A stretch of 64,000 bases of DNA from Acytostelium subglobosum LB1 (GCF_000787575.1 NW_012236529.1:310001-374000); one strand, 5' to 3'. Shown: positions 21,784 to 35,700, numbered from the stretch's first letter. Numbers and translations are program-made. The notes: generated by a model from the letters alone, not told the origin.

Positions 21784-24700
21784 CTATTTTATTTCCGTGC
21801 CAATGATGATGTTGTTGGAGGAACTGGAACTGGAACTGGATGAAGCCGGAACAGCGGCCGAACTTTTGATTCCCCAGTCTCGTTCTATTGAGGTTAGAGC
21901 GCGTTTAGATCGCATATTGTGGTAGACATAGTATGCTTGGGAGATTAGACACAGTAATGCAATGTTTGAAATGATTAGACCTGTTAGCAAACTGGAGTTG
22001 TCCAATGACCTGCTGTTGAATACCAATGCGCAGATGCAAAGTATCAAGCCAAAGTGTGTCTCGAGATCATTGTGGCTCTTGCGTCTATAGGGCGCACACA
22101 ACCATGTGATGCAGGTGAAGAACAGGCTGAGCGTCGATAGGATCAGTGACTTGACGTCCAGGTGATATATGGTCGTGATGGTTGTCACGACGAAGCAGAT
22201 CGATCGCAACAGGATCACAATGTCCCACCACATGTAGCGTGGTCGATACTTGGCCAGGAACATCTTGTGGAAGTATCGATTGCTGTAGCCACGTCTACAC
22301 TTGATCAGTATGTACAATGGTGCACCAATGAGTATGAACAGTATGACGAGGATGGCCGCCACGAGCAAGGGGTAGTGTTCGCCAGAGAAGCACTGAACGC
22401 CCACGTCCACAGACAGGTAGTAATCGGGTCCAATGCGATAGCATGACACGAGTCCCAATGAGAGGAATGCCAGAGGTGTGTAAACCATGAGCACGTGGCT
22501 GAACAAGGCGTAGTGCCACTCATTGTTGAACTTGGACTCGCTGTTTGTGTTGACGAATCGACGCAGAAGACGTGCCGCCACATCCTTGCCAATTGTGAGG
22601 CGTGAGGACAGTCCGACCACAATGACGATCGCACTGAACGCGATGATGTTCTTGTAGGGGAAGGTCAGGACGTTGGCCAGACAGGTAGTTGGCCAATAGT
22701 CCACATTGAAGTTGAACAGCGGCAAGAAGGTGACGTAGCGAATGTCAAAGGAGGTGACTCCAATCATCTGCACACAGGTCAGGAGATTGAATAGCGCCGT
22801 GGCGGACGGCAAACGGTACAGCGACAGGCACAGCACGTACAGGAACATGAACAGAAGGTAGCCCGCGAGGAGGAAGTAGTTAACGCCCTCGACTGGACAC
22901 TCTTCACAGAATGACTTGACCTTGGCGTAGCCTGTCTCGCACTTTGAACAAAGCGTGCCATATTGATGCGGGCGGCATGAGTTGAGCAGACACACATTGT
23001 GGTCGCACTCGTAGATGCGAGGTGGCTCGCTGTCTGGCAGTCGCCACCACCCTGGCATCGTCACAATGTTATTGCCACCGGGACATCGCACCTGATTCGA
23101 GACATAGTTGGTGCAGCTATAGCAAGTGTTGCCGTCCCATCCATAAGTGTTGATGGGACATTGAGTGCAGGCGTTTGTTATGAGGGTGGGATACTGTCCC
23201 GCGTCACATGCCTGTAGCATCATGTGCAGGTCGGCCGTGAAGCCGTTGCTGGCGTTGGCCATAAAGTGGAGTGCGGTGCCGACTGGCTGGTTGATGGTCA
23301 GGCGCTGCGTGAAGAAACCCTGTGGCAGATTGATGTTGTTGAACATGTCCAGCAGCGCACCATCTGACTCGCGATATACCATGAGCGACATGGATGTTGC
23401 CGTAGGCAGTATCGACACTACCTGCTCATAGCTGTCATACTCTGACACAAACAGCAGGAAGGTAGTGTTGGGATGAATGGTACCCGTATCTTCGATAAGA
23501 CGGATGTCCAGAGACTTTGGCCCCGTTGCCATATACGCGCCATATCCATTCTGCACTGAGTTGTCCTTGAATGTGTTGTTGAGCGAGTTGCCGCTGGAAG
23601 GACACGGCCTATCATCCGTGCAGTTGCCAATGTAACATGTGGGCGTGTCCGAGTAGCACACGGCTCCAGCACCATTCTGTGCGATGTTCAAAGTGAATGT
23701 TGACGCGTAGAACGTCAACTCTGACTGAATGGCCAGTATGGCGCCACCATCGCGATATGCAAAGTTGTCAACAACAGTGACGTTGCTGGCCCACATTCGC
23801 GTGTCATACAGGTAGATTGCGCCGCCACTGTCACTGTTGGTGTTGTCTGTGAACTGGCAGTTGGTAAGCACCACTGCCGGGTTGGAGATTAGCCGCAGCG
23901 CTGTGCCAGGCATTGCGAAGGCAAAATTGTGACGGAAGATGCTGCTGTCAATGTTTGTGGCAGACGTCTCGCGCACGACCACCGTGCCATTGTTCGAAAA
24001 CAAGCCTCCAAATATAGTGCCATGTATGTATAGCGAGCCCCTTGTAACATCCACATAAGAGTCGACCACTGTGTAAAAGTCATTGTTTGAAGTGAAGTTA
24101 GATCCAATGATGTCCACTTCTGAGCGGATCGTGCTGATGACTGCTGGCGTGTGTGGCGAGCCATTGTTCTCAAACTTGCTGTTGACAATGGATATGTGTC
24201 CGGCTTGAATCTGGATCAGATTTCCTTGATTATGATTGAAGCTCAGAACGCTGTCGCGTATGCTGATCACAGAGTCCTGCGTGCGTAGCCTGGCCTGGTT
24301 GTAGCTGAACTCCAGGCCCTGAGCGTCGAGCACACCCGTCTCCACAAAGAGGAAAGAGTCGACAAAGTATGTGTACCATATTACTGTGTCGATAAATGAC
24401 ACGTTGGACAGCTGCGAGTTGATGGCCATCGAGTTGCCCTGGATCGAGAGGATCGATGTGTTGACGAAGCGCACCTCGGAGAACTGCTGGAACAGGAGTG
24501 TGGCAACAGGGCTGCTCATGTTGAAGAATATGCAGCTTACGAATGTCGCGTTCGTATACTCCGAGGTCATCATGTTGGCGCCGGCCGAGCAGGCCTTGAA
24601 GTGGCAGTCGTACACGTCCAGAGTAGAGTGATAAAAGTGGCCGAGCGGGTTGTCGTAGCCCGACAGCTCCATGAATATCACGCTTTCGAGACGAAGATGC

Positions 24701-27143
24701 GAGAGGCTCGTGTAGATGCCAATGTTGGGGTTGGCGTTCGAGAACGTGCTGCCAAAGATCGAGCCGTTGGACGACTGCACCACGAATGACTGATCGGGCG
24801 CGCTGTTCACCGAGTAGATGTGATCCCACGTGCAGTCCCTCAGGTCGAACGTCGAGTTGGACAGCATCAAAGCCTGCGTGTTCTGAATGAATATACTGTC
24901 GCGCATCGTCAGCTTGGACGACTCGATCACCAAGGGGAAGTTCGTGGCCAGGAAGTTGTCGGTCGCTCTCATATTTGTGATGTTGATGCACGTCCCATCG
25001 TACGCGGTGATGAGTGGCCCAATGTAGTTGGACGTGAACACCTGGCTGTCCATCACCACGCTGTCCGCGCCACGAATACGCAGCAGGATGAAGTTGAAGT
25101 TCTGTTGGAACAGGTTGTTGAGCAGTAGCGTCGCGGTCGGCCGTTCCATTGTTATGAATGGTACCAGCCAGTAGTTCTCGTTGCTGTTCTCCAGCAATAG
25201 TGAGTCCATTAGCGTCACTTGGGACATGGACATTGTGAGCAGCGGGCTGAGATTGTAGCTGATGGTCGCGTTGGCAATGTGCAGCGCGCACTCTGTGGCC
25301 TCGAGCAGGGCCATCGCATCGTCATTGTAGCTGATCGTGTCATTATACAACGTGACGTTTGAGTTGTAGCACTCAAACAATGTGACGTGATTGAAGTCAA
25401 AGAGATTGTTTTGCAGGTAGGCTGTGGTCATGGTTGTGACGACGGCTGGGAAGCCCGTGGACAGTGTGCCCGTCAGATGATTGTTCGTCAGCACCAGCCC
25501 ATCATACACCTGGATGAATGTCAGCAGGCCCGACTGCGGTATCGTCGAGCTCTGCATCGTCGTTCCGTTGATCGTCACGCTATTGAGCGAGTAGAAGTTG
25601 AGCGCGTATGTGTTGCTCATGAACAGGCATCGCGTGATGTTGACCATGTTTCCATTCTCCAGGCTGTCGATGTTGTCGCCAATCGCATTGTTGGTGGCGT
25701 ATAAGTCGGCGGCGAGGAATCGATCAAAGTACTGGCCTGTCAACAGGTTGGCATTGTTGACGAAGCGACATTGTAGTAGCTGTATGTCCATTATGGTGTT
25801 GGAGAAGGAGATTAGAGTGCCGCCATGATTGTTGCTGAAGGTCGTGTTGAACAGGCTAATGATGGAGCCGTGCAAGAACATGCCCTGGCCCTGATTGCCA
25901 CTGAATGTGCAATTGTTAATGATTGTTGTTGTGTTGTACTGTGCGAATATGATGCCTGGCGCCTGCATATCTGCAGGGGTGGGATTGAATACAGCCTGCG
26001 CGCCATACTGTATCACATTGTCCATCAGCAGGTTTGTGTTGGGTGGCTGCGTCAACACTCCTGCCTGGCCAAACAGCGGTGTAGTACCGCCCTGTATCAT
26101 AATATTGGACAAGGTAGTGTCGTAACCTGTTACTATCATCGTTGGTGTCGGCTCCAAAGTGTTTGTATAGTTGTTGATCAATGTCATCACTGATGTACTG
26201 CTAATGGCTGACTGGATGGTGATATTCTTGCCGATTGTGTCCAGCAAGTATGTGGCGCCAGGCTGCACTCTGATCAGATTGACGTCTGTCAAAAGATTGA
26301 TTGAGTTACCCGACTCAATCACATTGATGGCATACTGTACACTATAGAATGGGTTATCAATCATTCCATTGCCACTCACATCGCTTCCAACATTCGATAC
26401 ATAGACGTCCGAGTCTTTGTGAGGGCAAGGGTTGGGGCGAGGGTTAGGGTCGAGGGTCAAGGGTCGAGGGTCTAGGTCATAACATCATGGACAGACATAC
26501 CTATGAGGTTGGAAGTTGTTGATATAAGATTGATATAGTCGATGAGGAATTGAGTTTGTTTGTTTGTGTTGTTGGATTGACTACCTTGGACGTACTTGAA
26601 CGCAAGGGTGTAGTTGTTGCCATTGGCGTACTGGGTGAGGTTGACCATGCCCAATGTATACATGCTGACAGAGTCGGGCATGGTGGACTCTGACACATTG
26701 GCAACGTTTGTATCGTTTACCATTATACTAATATATGAAGTTGATTGTTGTGTTGTAGATTGTATATTTGATTGAATATAATAATGTAACCATAACTCGT
26801 TGATTACTATGTTGCTGCTGCTGCTACTGGTTGTGAGGTTGGCGAATGTGATTGGAAGTGATACTAGTTTGTCATCGACATCGTTGAGGAGTGCAAATGA
26901 TGAGCCTTCATATGAGATGACGCCTAGTAAGGCTGAGTATGTTTGTGGATTGTACACGATCGAGTTGGTCTGATTGGAATCCCAACCTTGCTGCCATCCA
27001 GGTTCCAAATCACCATGTATTAGGTTTGAGTATAATGATTGATCAATCGTCTTCGTCGTTGTCTGTGATGTACTACTACTACATTGTGTTGTGGATAACA
27101 ATAACAACAACAACAATGACACCAATAGTGTCCTCACTGACAT
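21784..27143 (-). CDS. Giant beta-helix surface protein with C-terminal multi-span domain
   Basis: Two exons, 27143-26501 and 26414-21784, join in phase and give about 1757 residues. A clear signal peptide (TLLVSLLLLLLLS) is followed by a Ser/Thr/Asn-rich region with many N-glycosylation sites. About 1000 residues of irregular parallel beta-helix repeats come next, such as NCTFSGNQGQGMFLHGS and SGGAIYLYDTRMWASNVTVV. A cysteine-rich stalk (from CDAGQYPTL to CSKCETGYAKVKSFCEEC) follows. At least seven, perhaps nine, hydrophobic spans end the protein, starting VNYFLLAGYLLFMFLYVL. The tail is a polyserine run and IIIGTEIK. This layout is known from large protist surface proteins with a pectin-lyase-like ectodomain and a TRP-like or receptor-like membrane domain. 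A role in adhesion, sensing or channel function is inference. Confidence 0.85.
26415..26500 (-). repeat. Intron made of degenerate CCCT-type repeats
   Basis: On the coding strand this 86-nt intron is a run of CCCTAGA, CCCTCGA, CCCTTGA and CCCTAAC variants, resembling degenerate telomeric hexamers or heptamers. It is far more G/C-rich than other introns here. The donor is GTATGT and the acceptor CAAAG. Confidence 0.75.
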
Positions 27144-27461
27144 GATGCTGAATAATGAATAGAAGTAGGTGTACTTGTACTTGTGCTAATGTTATCTGTA
27201 TCTATCGGATTACTTTATGATTGGTGGATTATTGATGTATGATTGATTGGTCGACCAATCTTCACATAAAGGAAAGTTCTGGATTCATCAAGACCCAAGA
27301 TATTTTTGATAAAAGCGTGCCCCTTGATCTGCCAAGTGATTGATCAGTTTGGACCCACACACAATCACGAACTACTCTTTTTTGGATTCGTCTGGCAGAC
27401 GACATCTTCATTATTCCACTGAGGTATAAGATGGAAGATTGATTGGGTCAACTAAAGATGG
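27144..27461. other. Intergenic region
   Basis: About 320 bp between two minus-strand genes. It is AT-rich with a TGATTGATTGGTCGACCAATC palindrome-like stretch near 27240-27262. No gene or RNA is recognised. Confidence 0.5.
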
Positions 27462-29017
27462 TTATCGCCTCAGCCTTTTGTTTGTCAACTCGTTAAATAT
27501 AGACTTGATATCCTGTTGTGATTGATCGATGGGGCCAGGTCAGTCACTCAATCAATCAACCGGTTGATCAGCCCGCCGCCAGACACTAACTTACATCTTT
27601 GGTAATGACTTGATCAGTTTGTTTCTTGGCGGAGAATAGGGCTGTAAGTCTGTCCTTCATCTGGCCGTAGGCTTGCAGCATTGCCGTCTGCTGAGTTGGT
27701 GGCACAAGTGTACTGAATACATTCATTGGATTGTCGTTGGAGAATGGATTGGTAGGCTTCTTTTGTTCGCGTTTCTGTTTGATCTCTTCCTCATCTTGTT
27801 CGTCGTCCTCTGCACTGGGCTTCTCCAATACAAACAGACACTTTTGATCGGTATAATGCTTGATGCACTGTTCGCAACGACATAGCTGATCGCGCCAACC
27901 ATCTCTACAGAACAAGTCGCAGGATAGTCCACGCAACTCCTTGTTCCATTTGCATGTAGATGTCTTGTCATCGCCTGTAGTCGTAGTCGTAGTCGTGGTA
28001 GTGATCGTGGGTGGAGTGGTCGTAGTCGAGGACTCCTTTGGTGTCTCGGTGGTCTCATCAGCCAAAAGACGAATGGAAGGATAGTTGACCAGGAATTGAT
28101 TCTTATTTACACAGTCGCCACATATGAAGTCGGACATATCGTCCAAGTCCGGTGTCTATATGTTGTATTGATTGATCGTATGTGAGTGATGTTGCACCAA
28201 CGTATCCATCGATCCCAATCCATACCTCTAGATTGGAGTTTAGTTTGATACAGGTCTCATGGAACCAATCATAACAGAATAGACATTGTACCATGTCCTC
28301 TTCAAAGTTGTAGGGCATCTTGCAATAACAGTATGTGCCAGCAAAGTTGTGATTATAAGCATTGTCGGCATTGTTCTCGGCACCAACCTTATCCTGTAGT
28401 GAGCACTTTACATCTAGGTGATCCAAGGTCAATCAGTATGTCAGTCGAATGTCAATGCCAGTGATGATGACATGATGATCAGGTTGTTGTTGACTTACTA
28501 CCAACTCTCTTTGTTCCACAATCACATCTAAAACTGCGCTTCTTGAACAACTCGATGATGTTATGATCCAAATGGCAGTGCATAGAACATCCGTAGCACA
28601 TTCCAAATGTGCCTGGACAGTCCTTGCATGCATAAACAGGCTGTGTAATATATCCTTGATCAAACGTACATGAGCTACATTATGTTGGTTCGATGATGTG
28701 TCAATCAATCAATCATTCAAGTGAATGAGTCTAGTCTCGCTGGTGAACTAACCAACATACTCCTCATCTCCCCAATCTTGTTGATATTGGTCCAATGCCT
28801 CTTCGTATAGCTCTTCCTCTTCATGCTCCTGATCTTCCAAAGCATCCTGTATCGAGATGATCTCATCATCAGCTCTCTTCTTTCTCTTCTTTGTTTGATC
28901 CTTTTGTTCATTACTCAGTGTAGTCGTTGTTGATGTAGTCGATACTGAGGTGATCGTCGACGTTGTAGTAGTTGTTGTAGATGTCTTTGATACATCCTTA
29001 TCATCTTGTTCACTCAT
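27462..29017 (-). CDS. ubr7: UBR7-type E3 ubiquitin ligase (UBR box plus PHD)
   Basis: The start ATG is at 29017. An acidic, Thr-rich N-terminus (MSEQDDKDVSKTS) leads to an exon with the UBR zinc box, YACKDCPGTFGMCYGCSMHC and then FKKRSFRCDCG. Next come FAGTYCYCKMPYNFEEDMVQ and CLFCYDWFHETC, the atypical PHD finger, and DFICGDCVNKNQF. A Thr-rich linker precedes a C-terminal zinc-binding half (CKWNKELRGLSCDLFCRDGW, then CRCEQCIKHY). The last small exon, 27512-27462, encodes DIKSIFNELTNKRLRR and fits the GTAAGT donor after KD. Order and motifs match UBR7, which ubiquitinates histone H2B in human cells. The first junction is not clean: GTTCAC gives VGYSCTFDQGY but is a weak donor. Confidence 0.9.
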
Positions 29018-29203
29018 ATCTGTATCTGTATCTGTTTGTATCTGTATGGTTGATTAGGAATACAAAGAAGAGGGTGCTTGGCAAGCACTTTGAATTAGAG
29101 TGCGCGCCAAAGTGTGGCAGTCGCGAAGGAGACAGTGAAGTTCACAAAAGAAAGAATGGATGAAGGTGGAAGTAAGTCAGCCAGTTTATTAATGGATCAT
29201 TGA

Positions 29204-32200
29204 TTAGATGACATAGTCCAACTCATTCCTGCGATAGGTGTTGGCACCATCATCTGGTGTACGTGGATATGAGAGGGTCATGGCATCCTGCGAACTGATG
29301 TAGAGCATGTTATACACCTTCCAGTAAATGTCACGCACTTTGCGCGCTGGATGGAATAGTCCCTGTAGAGTGTACTGTAGTATGACGGTGGGTCCCAACG
29401 CCGTGCGCAGTCCCTCCACCGCCTCCAAGAATGAATTGATAACATGCGGCGACGTCTCAAAGATGTTTGGCCACACAAAGTTGAGCAGATGCACCAGAGC
29501 GTCCTCGCAGCCCAGTCCGTGCACGCCGAGCGACATGTGTTTGACGGCGGCACAGGCTGTCTGGCGATGCACTGGATCACGGTCCATCAGGGCGTCCTCC
29601 AGCAGGGGGGTGACAGCGTAGATGTAGTCCTTGCCCATCTCGCCAATGTACTCAAACAGGAAAGAAAGTGACTTGAGCACACCGTTCTGCACGTTGAGCT
29701 CGGGGATACGGTACTCGTTCATGAGACCCGGCAGCACGGTATAGGGCGCGCACGTCTCGGCAACGATGGCAATGGCGATAGTGGTACACACACGGTTCTG
29801 GCGATCCTGCACCTTGAGATTGTTTAGCAGGGTGCCCAGCACCTCTTGTGGACCGATGGCCTTGGCAATGTAGCCAAACGTATTTACAGTGGCACGACGG
29901 ATGCCCTTCTTGTGCGCCTTGAGCATGTCGAGCAGCTCGAAACAGATACGCATCCACTCGCGCTCGTGCACAAAGTCGGCACCACGATCGGCAATACGGC
30001 CCACGAGGTCGATGTTCTGTTCCTGCACCTTTTCGTGTCTGTTCTTGAGGATGGGCGTGAGACGGGGCAGCAGGTCCTTGATGGGTGGTGTCATCTTGGT
30101 CATACCAATGACGTTGACGATGGCCTTGAGTGCGCCGAGGATTGAGCCCAGCACCTCGGGATACTCCTCACCAAGGTACTCATAGAGGATCTGGCCCAAA
30201 TGAGACATGAGACTTTCCTCGCCACAGAGATGCATAACGACGGCGATACGCGAGATCAAGTCGGCCGCTTGCTGACGCACCTTGGCAGACTTGTTGTTGA
30301 GACGCCATTTGATTGTACCGGCGATCTGTGTGAGATAGGGCTTGACACGCACGCCAAGCGCAACGACGATGGTACCAAAGCCCTGAAGCATGACGTTGGT
30401 CTCGTCGGTGCTCTGCTCCTGGAACGCGTAGAGCACACCATCAATCAGCTGCTCCTCGAGTCGTGTGCTAATGTCTGACGCGCCCAGTGTTGCAATGATC
30501 TTCTCAATGGCCTCCATTACCATCTTTCTGTATGACTCGGACTCGTCCTTGAGGTCATCGACGATCTTGGCAATGACTTCGGCACCGCCAACCTTGTTGG
30601 CGATCTCCATTGTTGTCTCGACCAGGGCCTTGTGGTTGCGACGGTCGGCCGTACGACGCACCCAGAAGTGCTTGAAGAACTCTGGCACGACCTCCTCGCG
30701 GATATACTGTGGCTCGACACCTTCGGTGCTGACACACTGCTTGACCACCTTGAGCAGGATCTTCTTCATCTCGTCTTCGTTGGTCTTGAACTCGCGCACC
30801 AATATAGTCATCACCTCTTTGGTGTAGTACGAGGCGTAGCTTGCGTCCATCAGAGGGATGATGTATCCAATGGCCTTGAGGAATGCTGCCAGACCCTTCT
30901 CGCGATACTGTCTGATTCCGTACCAAAGGGGCTTGAGAACTGAGTCGAATGACTCAATGCCGTAGGGTGAGGCGGCCTCGGCAAGGGCGGCAATGGCAAG
31001 GGCAGTGATTGTACGCACCTTGGGCTGTTCGTCTGTGAGACCATGCTCGACAATCTCCACCATTGACTTGAGATGGGGCAGGATAGCGCAGCCCATAAGA
31101 ATGGCAATCTGCTGGATGATCTTGATACCAGTGTGGCGCGCCTGCCACGACTTCTTGCTCTTGCACACAGCCTTGAGGAAAGGCAGCAGCGAGGGGATGC
31201 CCAGCGCCGACGCCACCACGGCAAAGGCACGTGCCGTCGTGTTACGGATGTCTTCCTCGGGCGAGTCGATATCGGGACGCATGGTGGCCGTCATTGAGGC
31301 CAGACCAGCAGCCTTGGAAAGGTTGGAGATGATCTCTCTCGCCTCGACACGTGCATAGTAGTTCTGATCGATGAGGTATGGCTCGATCACAGAGAGGATC
31401 TTCCTGACAAAGGGTCGCACGAGATCGTCGAGCTTGTAGAGCACACGATCGATGACCTTGACCAACAAATGTCTCTCTTGGTCCTCGAGCGCCTGGCTCG
31501 TGAACAGTGGCAGGATCTGATTGAAAAGTGCTGCGGGGCCAAACTCGCGTGCCTTGTCTGTGAGCTGACGCAATGCCTGTTTACGCATTGGGGGTGTGCC
31601 ATTCTTTATACGAAGCAACAGCTTCATAATCTTGCGCTCCTTGGCCTCCTCGGGGCTGAGCTGGTCCTCCTCTTCCTCGTTGAGTAGTTTCTCAAAGTAG
31701 ATCTTGTCTTCGGGCTTCATTGGCAGTCCGCCCGCTGTAATCGTCTCCACGCCAAAGTCCATGCCCATTGAGGCGGCTGATCGATGTTGTTCCTCTGGGA
31801 TGGAGAAACCGCTCCTGCCCGCTACACCAACGGGTGTGGACATGAGCTTGCGCGCTGGTGTCATGATGGGCACGTAGCCAGGTGGTGGTGCCAATATCTC
31901 GTAGCCGTCAGAGGGCAGCTGTGAGTTGAGTTCCTCGTCTGTCCATGGTCTGTTTCGCTCGTCGATCTCTCGCTCCAATCGCTGATGCATGGTGAGTGCT
32001 GTGTGGTCGGGCGTGACCATGCCTGCGCGCAGCTGTCCGGCCACGGGTGTCTGACCGCCTGCATCGAAACGAGGTGTCACTGCGCCACCAGGCACACTGA
32101 CCGGAGTCTCATCCCAACGTGATCTACGCTTTGGTGTCTCTGTCACACCTCCCGCAGCCTTCTGTGGTGTCTCATCCCATCTATTACGACGAGGTGTTGG

Positions 32201-32293
32201 TGCTGCAGCTGATGCTGTCTGTTGTTTCGAAGCGGGTTCATCCCATTCCGACATCTTCTGTTGTGATTCAATATCTTTTGTTTCGACTGCCAT
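29204..32293 (-). CDS. sf3b1: Splicing factor 3B subunit 1 (SF3B1)
   Basis: The HEAT-repeat scaffold of the U2 snRNP SF3b complex, which clamps the branch-point helix. A single exon encodes 1029 residues. The N-terminus carries two RWDETP motifs, which are UHM ligand motifs flanked by Thr-Pro phosphorylation sites. It is shorter than the human N-terminus, which explains the smaller size (human 1304). The HEAT superhelix is extremely conserved, for example [57 protein letters not shown] and [20 protein letters not shown]. The lysine equivalent to human K700 is present in EQPKVRT. It ends NELDYVI, like human YELDYIL. The lack of introns is notable for such a long gene in an intron-rich window. 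The call is secure. Confidence 0.98.
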   Translation of the reverse strand: MAVETKDIESQQKMSEWDEPASKQQTASAAAPTPRRNRWDETPQKAAGGVTETPKRRSRWDETPVSVPGGAVTPRFDAGGQTPVAGQLRAGMVTPDHTALTMHQRLEREIDERNRPWTDEELNSQLPSDGYEILAPPPGYVPIMTPARKLMSTPVGVAGRSGFSIPEEQHRSAASMGMDFGVETITAGGLPMKPEDKIYFEKLLNEEEEDQLSPEEAKERKIMKLLLRIKNGTPPMRKQALRQLTDKAREFGPAALFNQILPLFTSQALEDQERHLLVKVIDRVLYKLDDLVRPFVRKILSVIEPYLIDQNYYARVEAREIISNLSKAAGLASMTATMRPDIDSPEEDIRNTTARAFAVVASALGIPSLLPFLKAVCKSKKSWQARHTGIKIIQQIAILMGCAILPHLKSMVEIVEHGLTDEQPKVRTITALAIAALAEAASPYGIESFDSVLKPLWYGIRQYREKGLAAFLKAIGYIIPLMDASYASYYTKEVMTILVREFKTNEDEMKKILLKVVKQCVSTEGVEPQYIREEVVPEFFKHFWVRRTADRRNHKALVETTMEIANKVGGAEVIAKIVDDLKDESESYRKMVMEAIEKIIATLGASDISTRLEEQLIDGVLYAFQEQSTDETNVMLQGFGTIVVALGVRVKPYLTQIAGTIKWRLNNKSAKVRQQAADLISRIAVVMHLCGEESLMSHLGQILYEYLGEEYPEVLGSILGALKAIVNVIGMTKMTPPIKDLLPRLTPILKNRHEKVQEQNIDLVGRIADRGADFVHEREWMRICFELLDMLKAHKKGIRRATVNTFGYIAKAIGPQEVLGTLLNNLKVQDRQNRVCTTIAIAIVAETCAPYTVLPGLMNEYRIPELNVQNGVLKSLSFLFEYIGEMGKDYIYAVTPLLEDALMDRDPVHRQTACAAVKHMSLGVHGLGCEDALVHLLNFVWPNIFETSPHVINSFLEAVEGLRTALGPTVILQYTLQGLFHPARKVRDIYWKVYNMLYISSQDAMTLSYPRTPDDGANTYRRNELDYVI

Positions 32294-32756
32294 TATATTA
32301 TAGTCGTTCGTTCGTTGTATGTATCAATGTATGTATCAATGTATGTATCAATGTATGAATGTATGTTTGTTTGTTTGTTAGTTCAAGATCAAGTTGACTA
32401 AGTCATAAGTCGTATCTCTTTATGTGTATCTCTGTATCTGTCTGTGTTTCAATGTTTGTTATCAAATGAACATACCCATAATATTGATTGATATAAATTC
32501 TAATGTAGCATGTATTATTATAANCTATGTACACACTTATTGATTGATGAAGTTGAATGAATGAATGAATGTATCTCGTGCATCGATTGTCAAATAATCG
32601 ACAAAACAAAAGTGCGAGGGTATTTCTGTGAGGGTATGTCTGAGAGGATATGTATGCTCGACAAAGTTCTACACTACTCACCAAAAGTATACAACATCAA
32701 TATGATTAATATCTTCGATAATTATTTATTTAAATTAAATGACTTTCTAGGTTAGT
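32294..32756. other. Intergenic region with 12-bp tandem repeat
   Basis: Upstream region of SF3B1. It contains about three and a half copies of a TATGTATCAATG-type 12-mer at about 32315-32356 and an undetermined base at 32524. Nothing codes here. Confidence 0.6.
32524..32524. other. Undetermined base (n)
   Basis: A single n in AT-rich spacer, marking uncertain assembly. Confidence 0.95.
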
Positions 32757-35700
32757 CTAGTCTCCTCTAATACTTCTCAGTTTGAAAATTCCGGACTTGA
32801 GTTTGTAGGAATGGCGAATCTGGGTACGGAGTACAATCAATGAGATAACGACAATGGCCACAACGGCGGCGGCAATGACAATTCCAACAATGGCACCAAT
32901 TGATAGGAATCTCTCGTTCTTGGAGCTGCCACCACAACCAGCCGACACCAGGACAGACAGAGACTTCTGACCATGGCCAACCTGGTAGTTACATGAAGGG
33001 TCTGACTCCTTCTTGGTGTTGGGGTCGAATGACTTGACCTTCACATTAGTAAAGTTACCCTGTGTACTTCCAAAGTTTACTATATTGACCGAAGTATTAT
33101 CACTTGGAGTGAAGTTCTCATTAATCTTAATGATTATTTCACCATCAAATGATGCTATCTCTGTTACATTAACTAGTTATATTTGATTGGTTAGTGTTTG
33201 AGTGAGATGAGATGGGATAGTTCCATTAGGAGGGGGGGACTACTTACTCTGGGAGAAGTCATCAAGACTGTTGATGATGATTATGATTGATCCATTGATT
33301 TGGGTTAGGTTACCTTGGATGGCAAGTTGGATGGTATTGTAGATTGATGGGTCTAGACCAAGTGTGCCTGAGTTCTCAAGTGATGCATTGATGTTACCAT
33401 TGCGACCATTGACATATCCTCCTTTAACAACAACCGGTTGATATGATTGAATGACTCCATTGGTGATGTTCAAGTTGCCTCCCAATTGCTTAAACTCAAC
33501 GACACCAAGTACACTGCTGACACTGACCTGACCAGAGTTGGTCATTGGTATCATGATCTGTTGTAGTTTCGTTGTGATGTTGGAAGTTGTAAAGTTGCCT
33601 GTGTTGGAGAATACTACATTGTTGGAGACGTTGGCTGACTTGAGTATGTTGGCATTGAGACTGAACACTCCATTATTACTAATGGCACTTCCTGGATATA
33701 CCAAGACATCACCATTTGACAACACATTTCCATTAATGTTTGATAATGATGAGTTGGTCAAGATTATAACAGAGTTGGTGTCATAAACAAAGTGTCCCTT
33801 CTCTATTGTAATGTTACAGTTGGCACAATTGAATGAGCTACCCTTGAATACCGACAGATTGCCCTCATTCACTGATATGTTGTTTGATGAACCAATGAAT
33901 GATCCTCCAAACTAAGTTGTCATTGATGTTAGATATTAATGATCAATCAATCATCATCATCATTCCAGATACATACATTGGCATTTCCAGTTACATTGAT
34001 CTTTGAGTTGGAGTATGTTCCATTACCAAAGGAGTTGAAGGAACCACCCCACAACTCAATGTTGCATCCCTTACAAGTAGTGTTGCCATTCTAGATATGT
34101 ATGATTGATAAGTTAGTCTAACAGGTCATTCAATCAATCAATCATTATTGTACATACTGAAGTGAAGGTACCCTGGATTGTGATGAGGGTCTTGGTGATG
34201 TTGACGGTCGATTGGATTGTGATGTCACCTGGCAACTGGATCTCGGAGTCCAACATAGTGAGAATCGATTGATTGGCAAACAACAATGTTCCATTAACAT
34301 TCAAATTTGATCCATTGTAGAATGTTGCAGTTGATTGATCTCCAAATGTTACGTTGCCTCTCAACATTGTAAAGTCACCATTGTTCATAACAAGTTGTGA
34401 TTTACCCTTTTGAATATATGTTCCAACAACATCTATAGCTGCCAAGTCGGTACCACTGACCTTGACAGTATCTTGTACAATATAGATTCCTGTTACCAAG
34501 AATGTAGAGTATCCAAAGATGACCAACCTTGAGTTACCCTTTTGGATAAGTGTAGCTGGATCTGAAAGGATACCCAATGTTGAGTTATAAATGAATATAG
34601 TAGCATCACCACCAACAACATTGTTTGCAGATGACAACAATATCTGTGATTGATTGACCAACAAGAGTTGTGAATTATCCTAGATGTGATCCCTTGGTTA
34701 ATGAATGTACATATTAATATGCTCTCTGATGAGGGCTACTTACAATGAGACTAAAGGTCTTTGCCGCCAGGAAAATGAAGCTGTGATTGAGATACATAGT
34801 GGCATCCATGGAGATGGATACATCTGAATCAACAATCATGTTATAATTGTCTGGTACATGGGTGATGTTGAATTGGAGTGGTGATTCAAATGTCATCTTG
34901 GTAGTGTCCTTCATACTTAGAGCAGATTGATACACAACCAAAGTACTGTTACCAAGTACTTCCATCTCAGCCTTTCCAGACATTGATAGAGTACCACCTT
35001 CCTTTGAAACAAACTCAGAGTCCAATATTTGAATTGATGAAGTATCCTGTTGAGTTTACATAATAGTGAGTTAGAAGGTTAGGGATAACTCCAAAGAATG
35101 GTATGATTGAGTTCGTCAACTTACATTAATACTCAAAGGATGGAACATTTGCCATGAACTGAATTGATAGATACCAATGATTGAATTCTTGGATATTGAT
35201 GTTGACTATTAGGTGAGATGATGACTGGAGTTAGTGTCGTACTGGTAGTAACAATGTGATTGATTGATTGAGTGAGTGAGAGAGTGAATACATACAGCCT
35301 TGATATCGACTAACTTCATTAGACTACTTATTAGACCAACTTGACCACCAACAACAGTTAGACCCTTCTCCCCCAAATAGAAATCTGACATCCTAAGTAG
35401 TATCACTCCAGAGTTGACAATACCTCCATACAATACACTCTGTGTTTGGGTTCCATCGTCCATTGGAACTAAATATTTATAATGTTAATATATCAATCCT
35501 ATGAAGATCAATCAATCAATCAATAATATACATACCTAGTTGGAATGAACCATCTTTGACAATGTTCATTTGGGTCACCAAGTAAGCAATACCATTGGCA
35601 GCTAATATACCTTGAATGTTGGTGACAGGACATTGTAGTAAATTGTTTAAATAAGGTAGTTGTAGTTGAGAGTCTGGTCTGATATTGATAGTGTTGGCAA

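Noticed and set aside
32403-32684. 93-codon frame upstream of SF3B1
   Set aside because: It spans the undetermined base, is AT-rich low complexity and resembles nothing.
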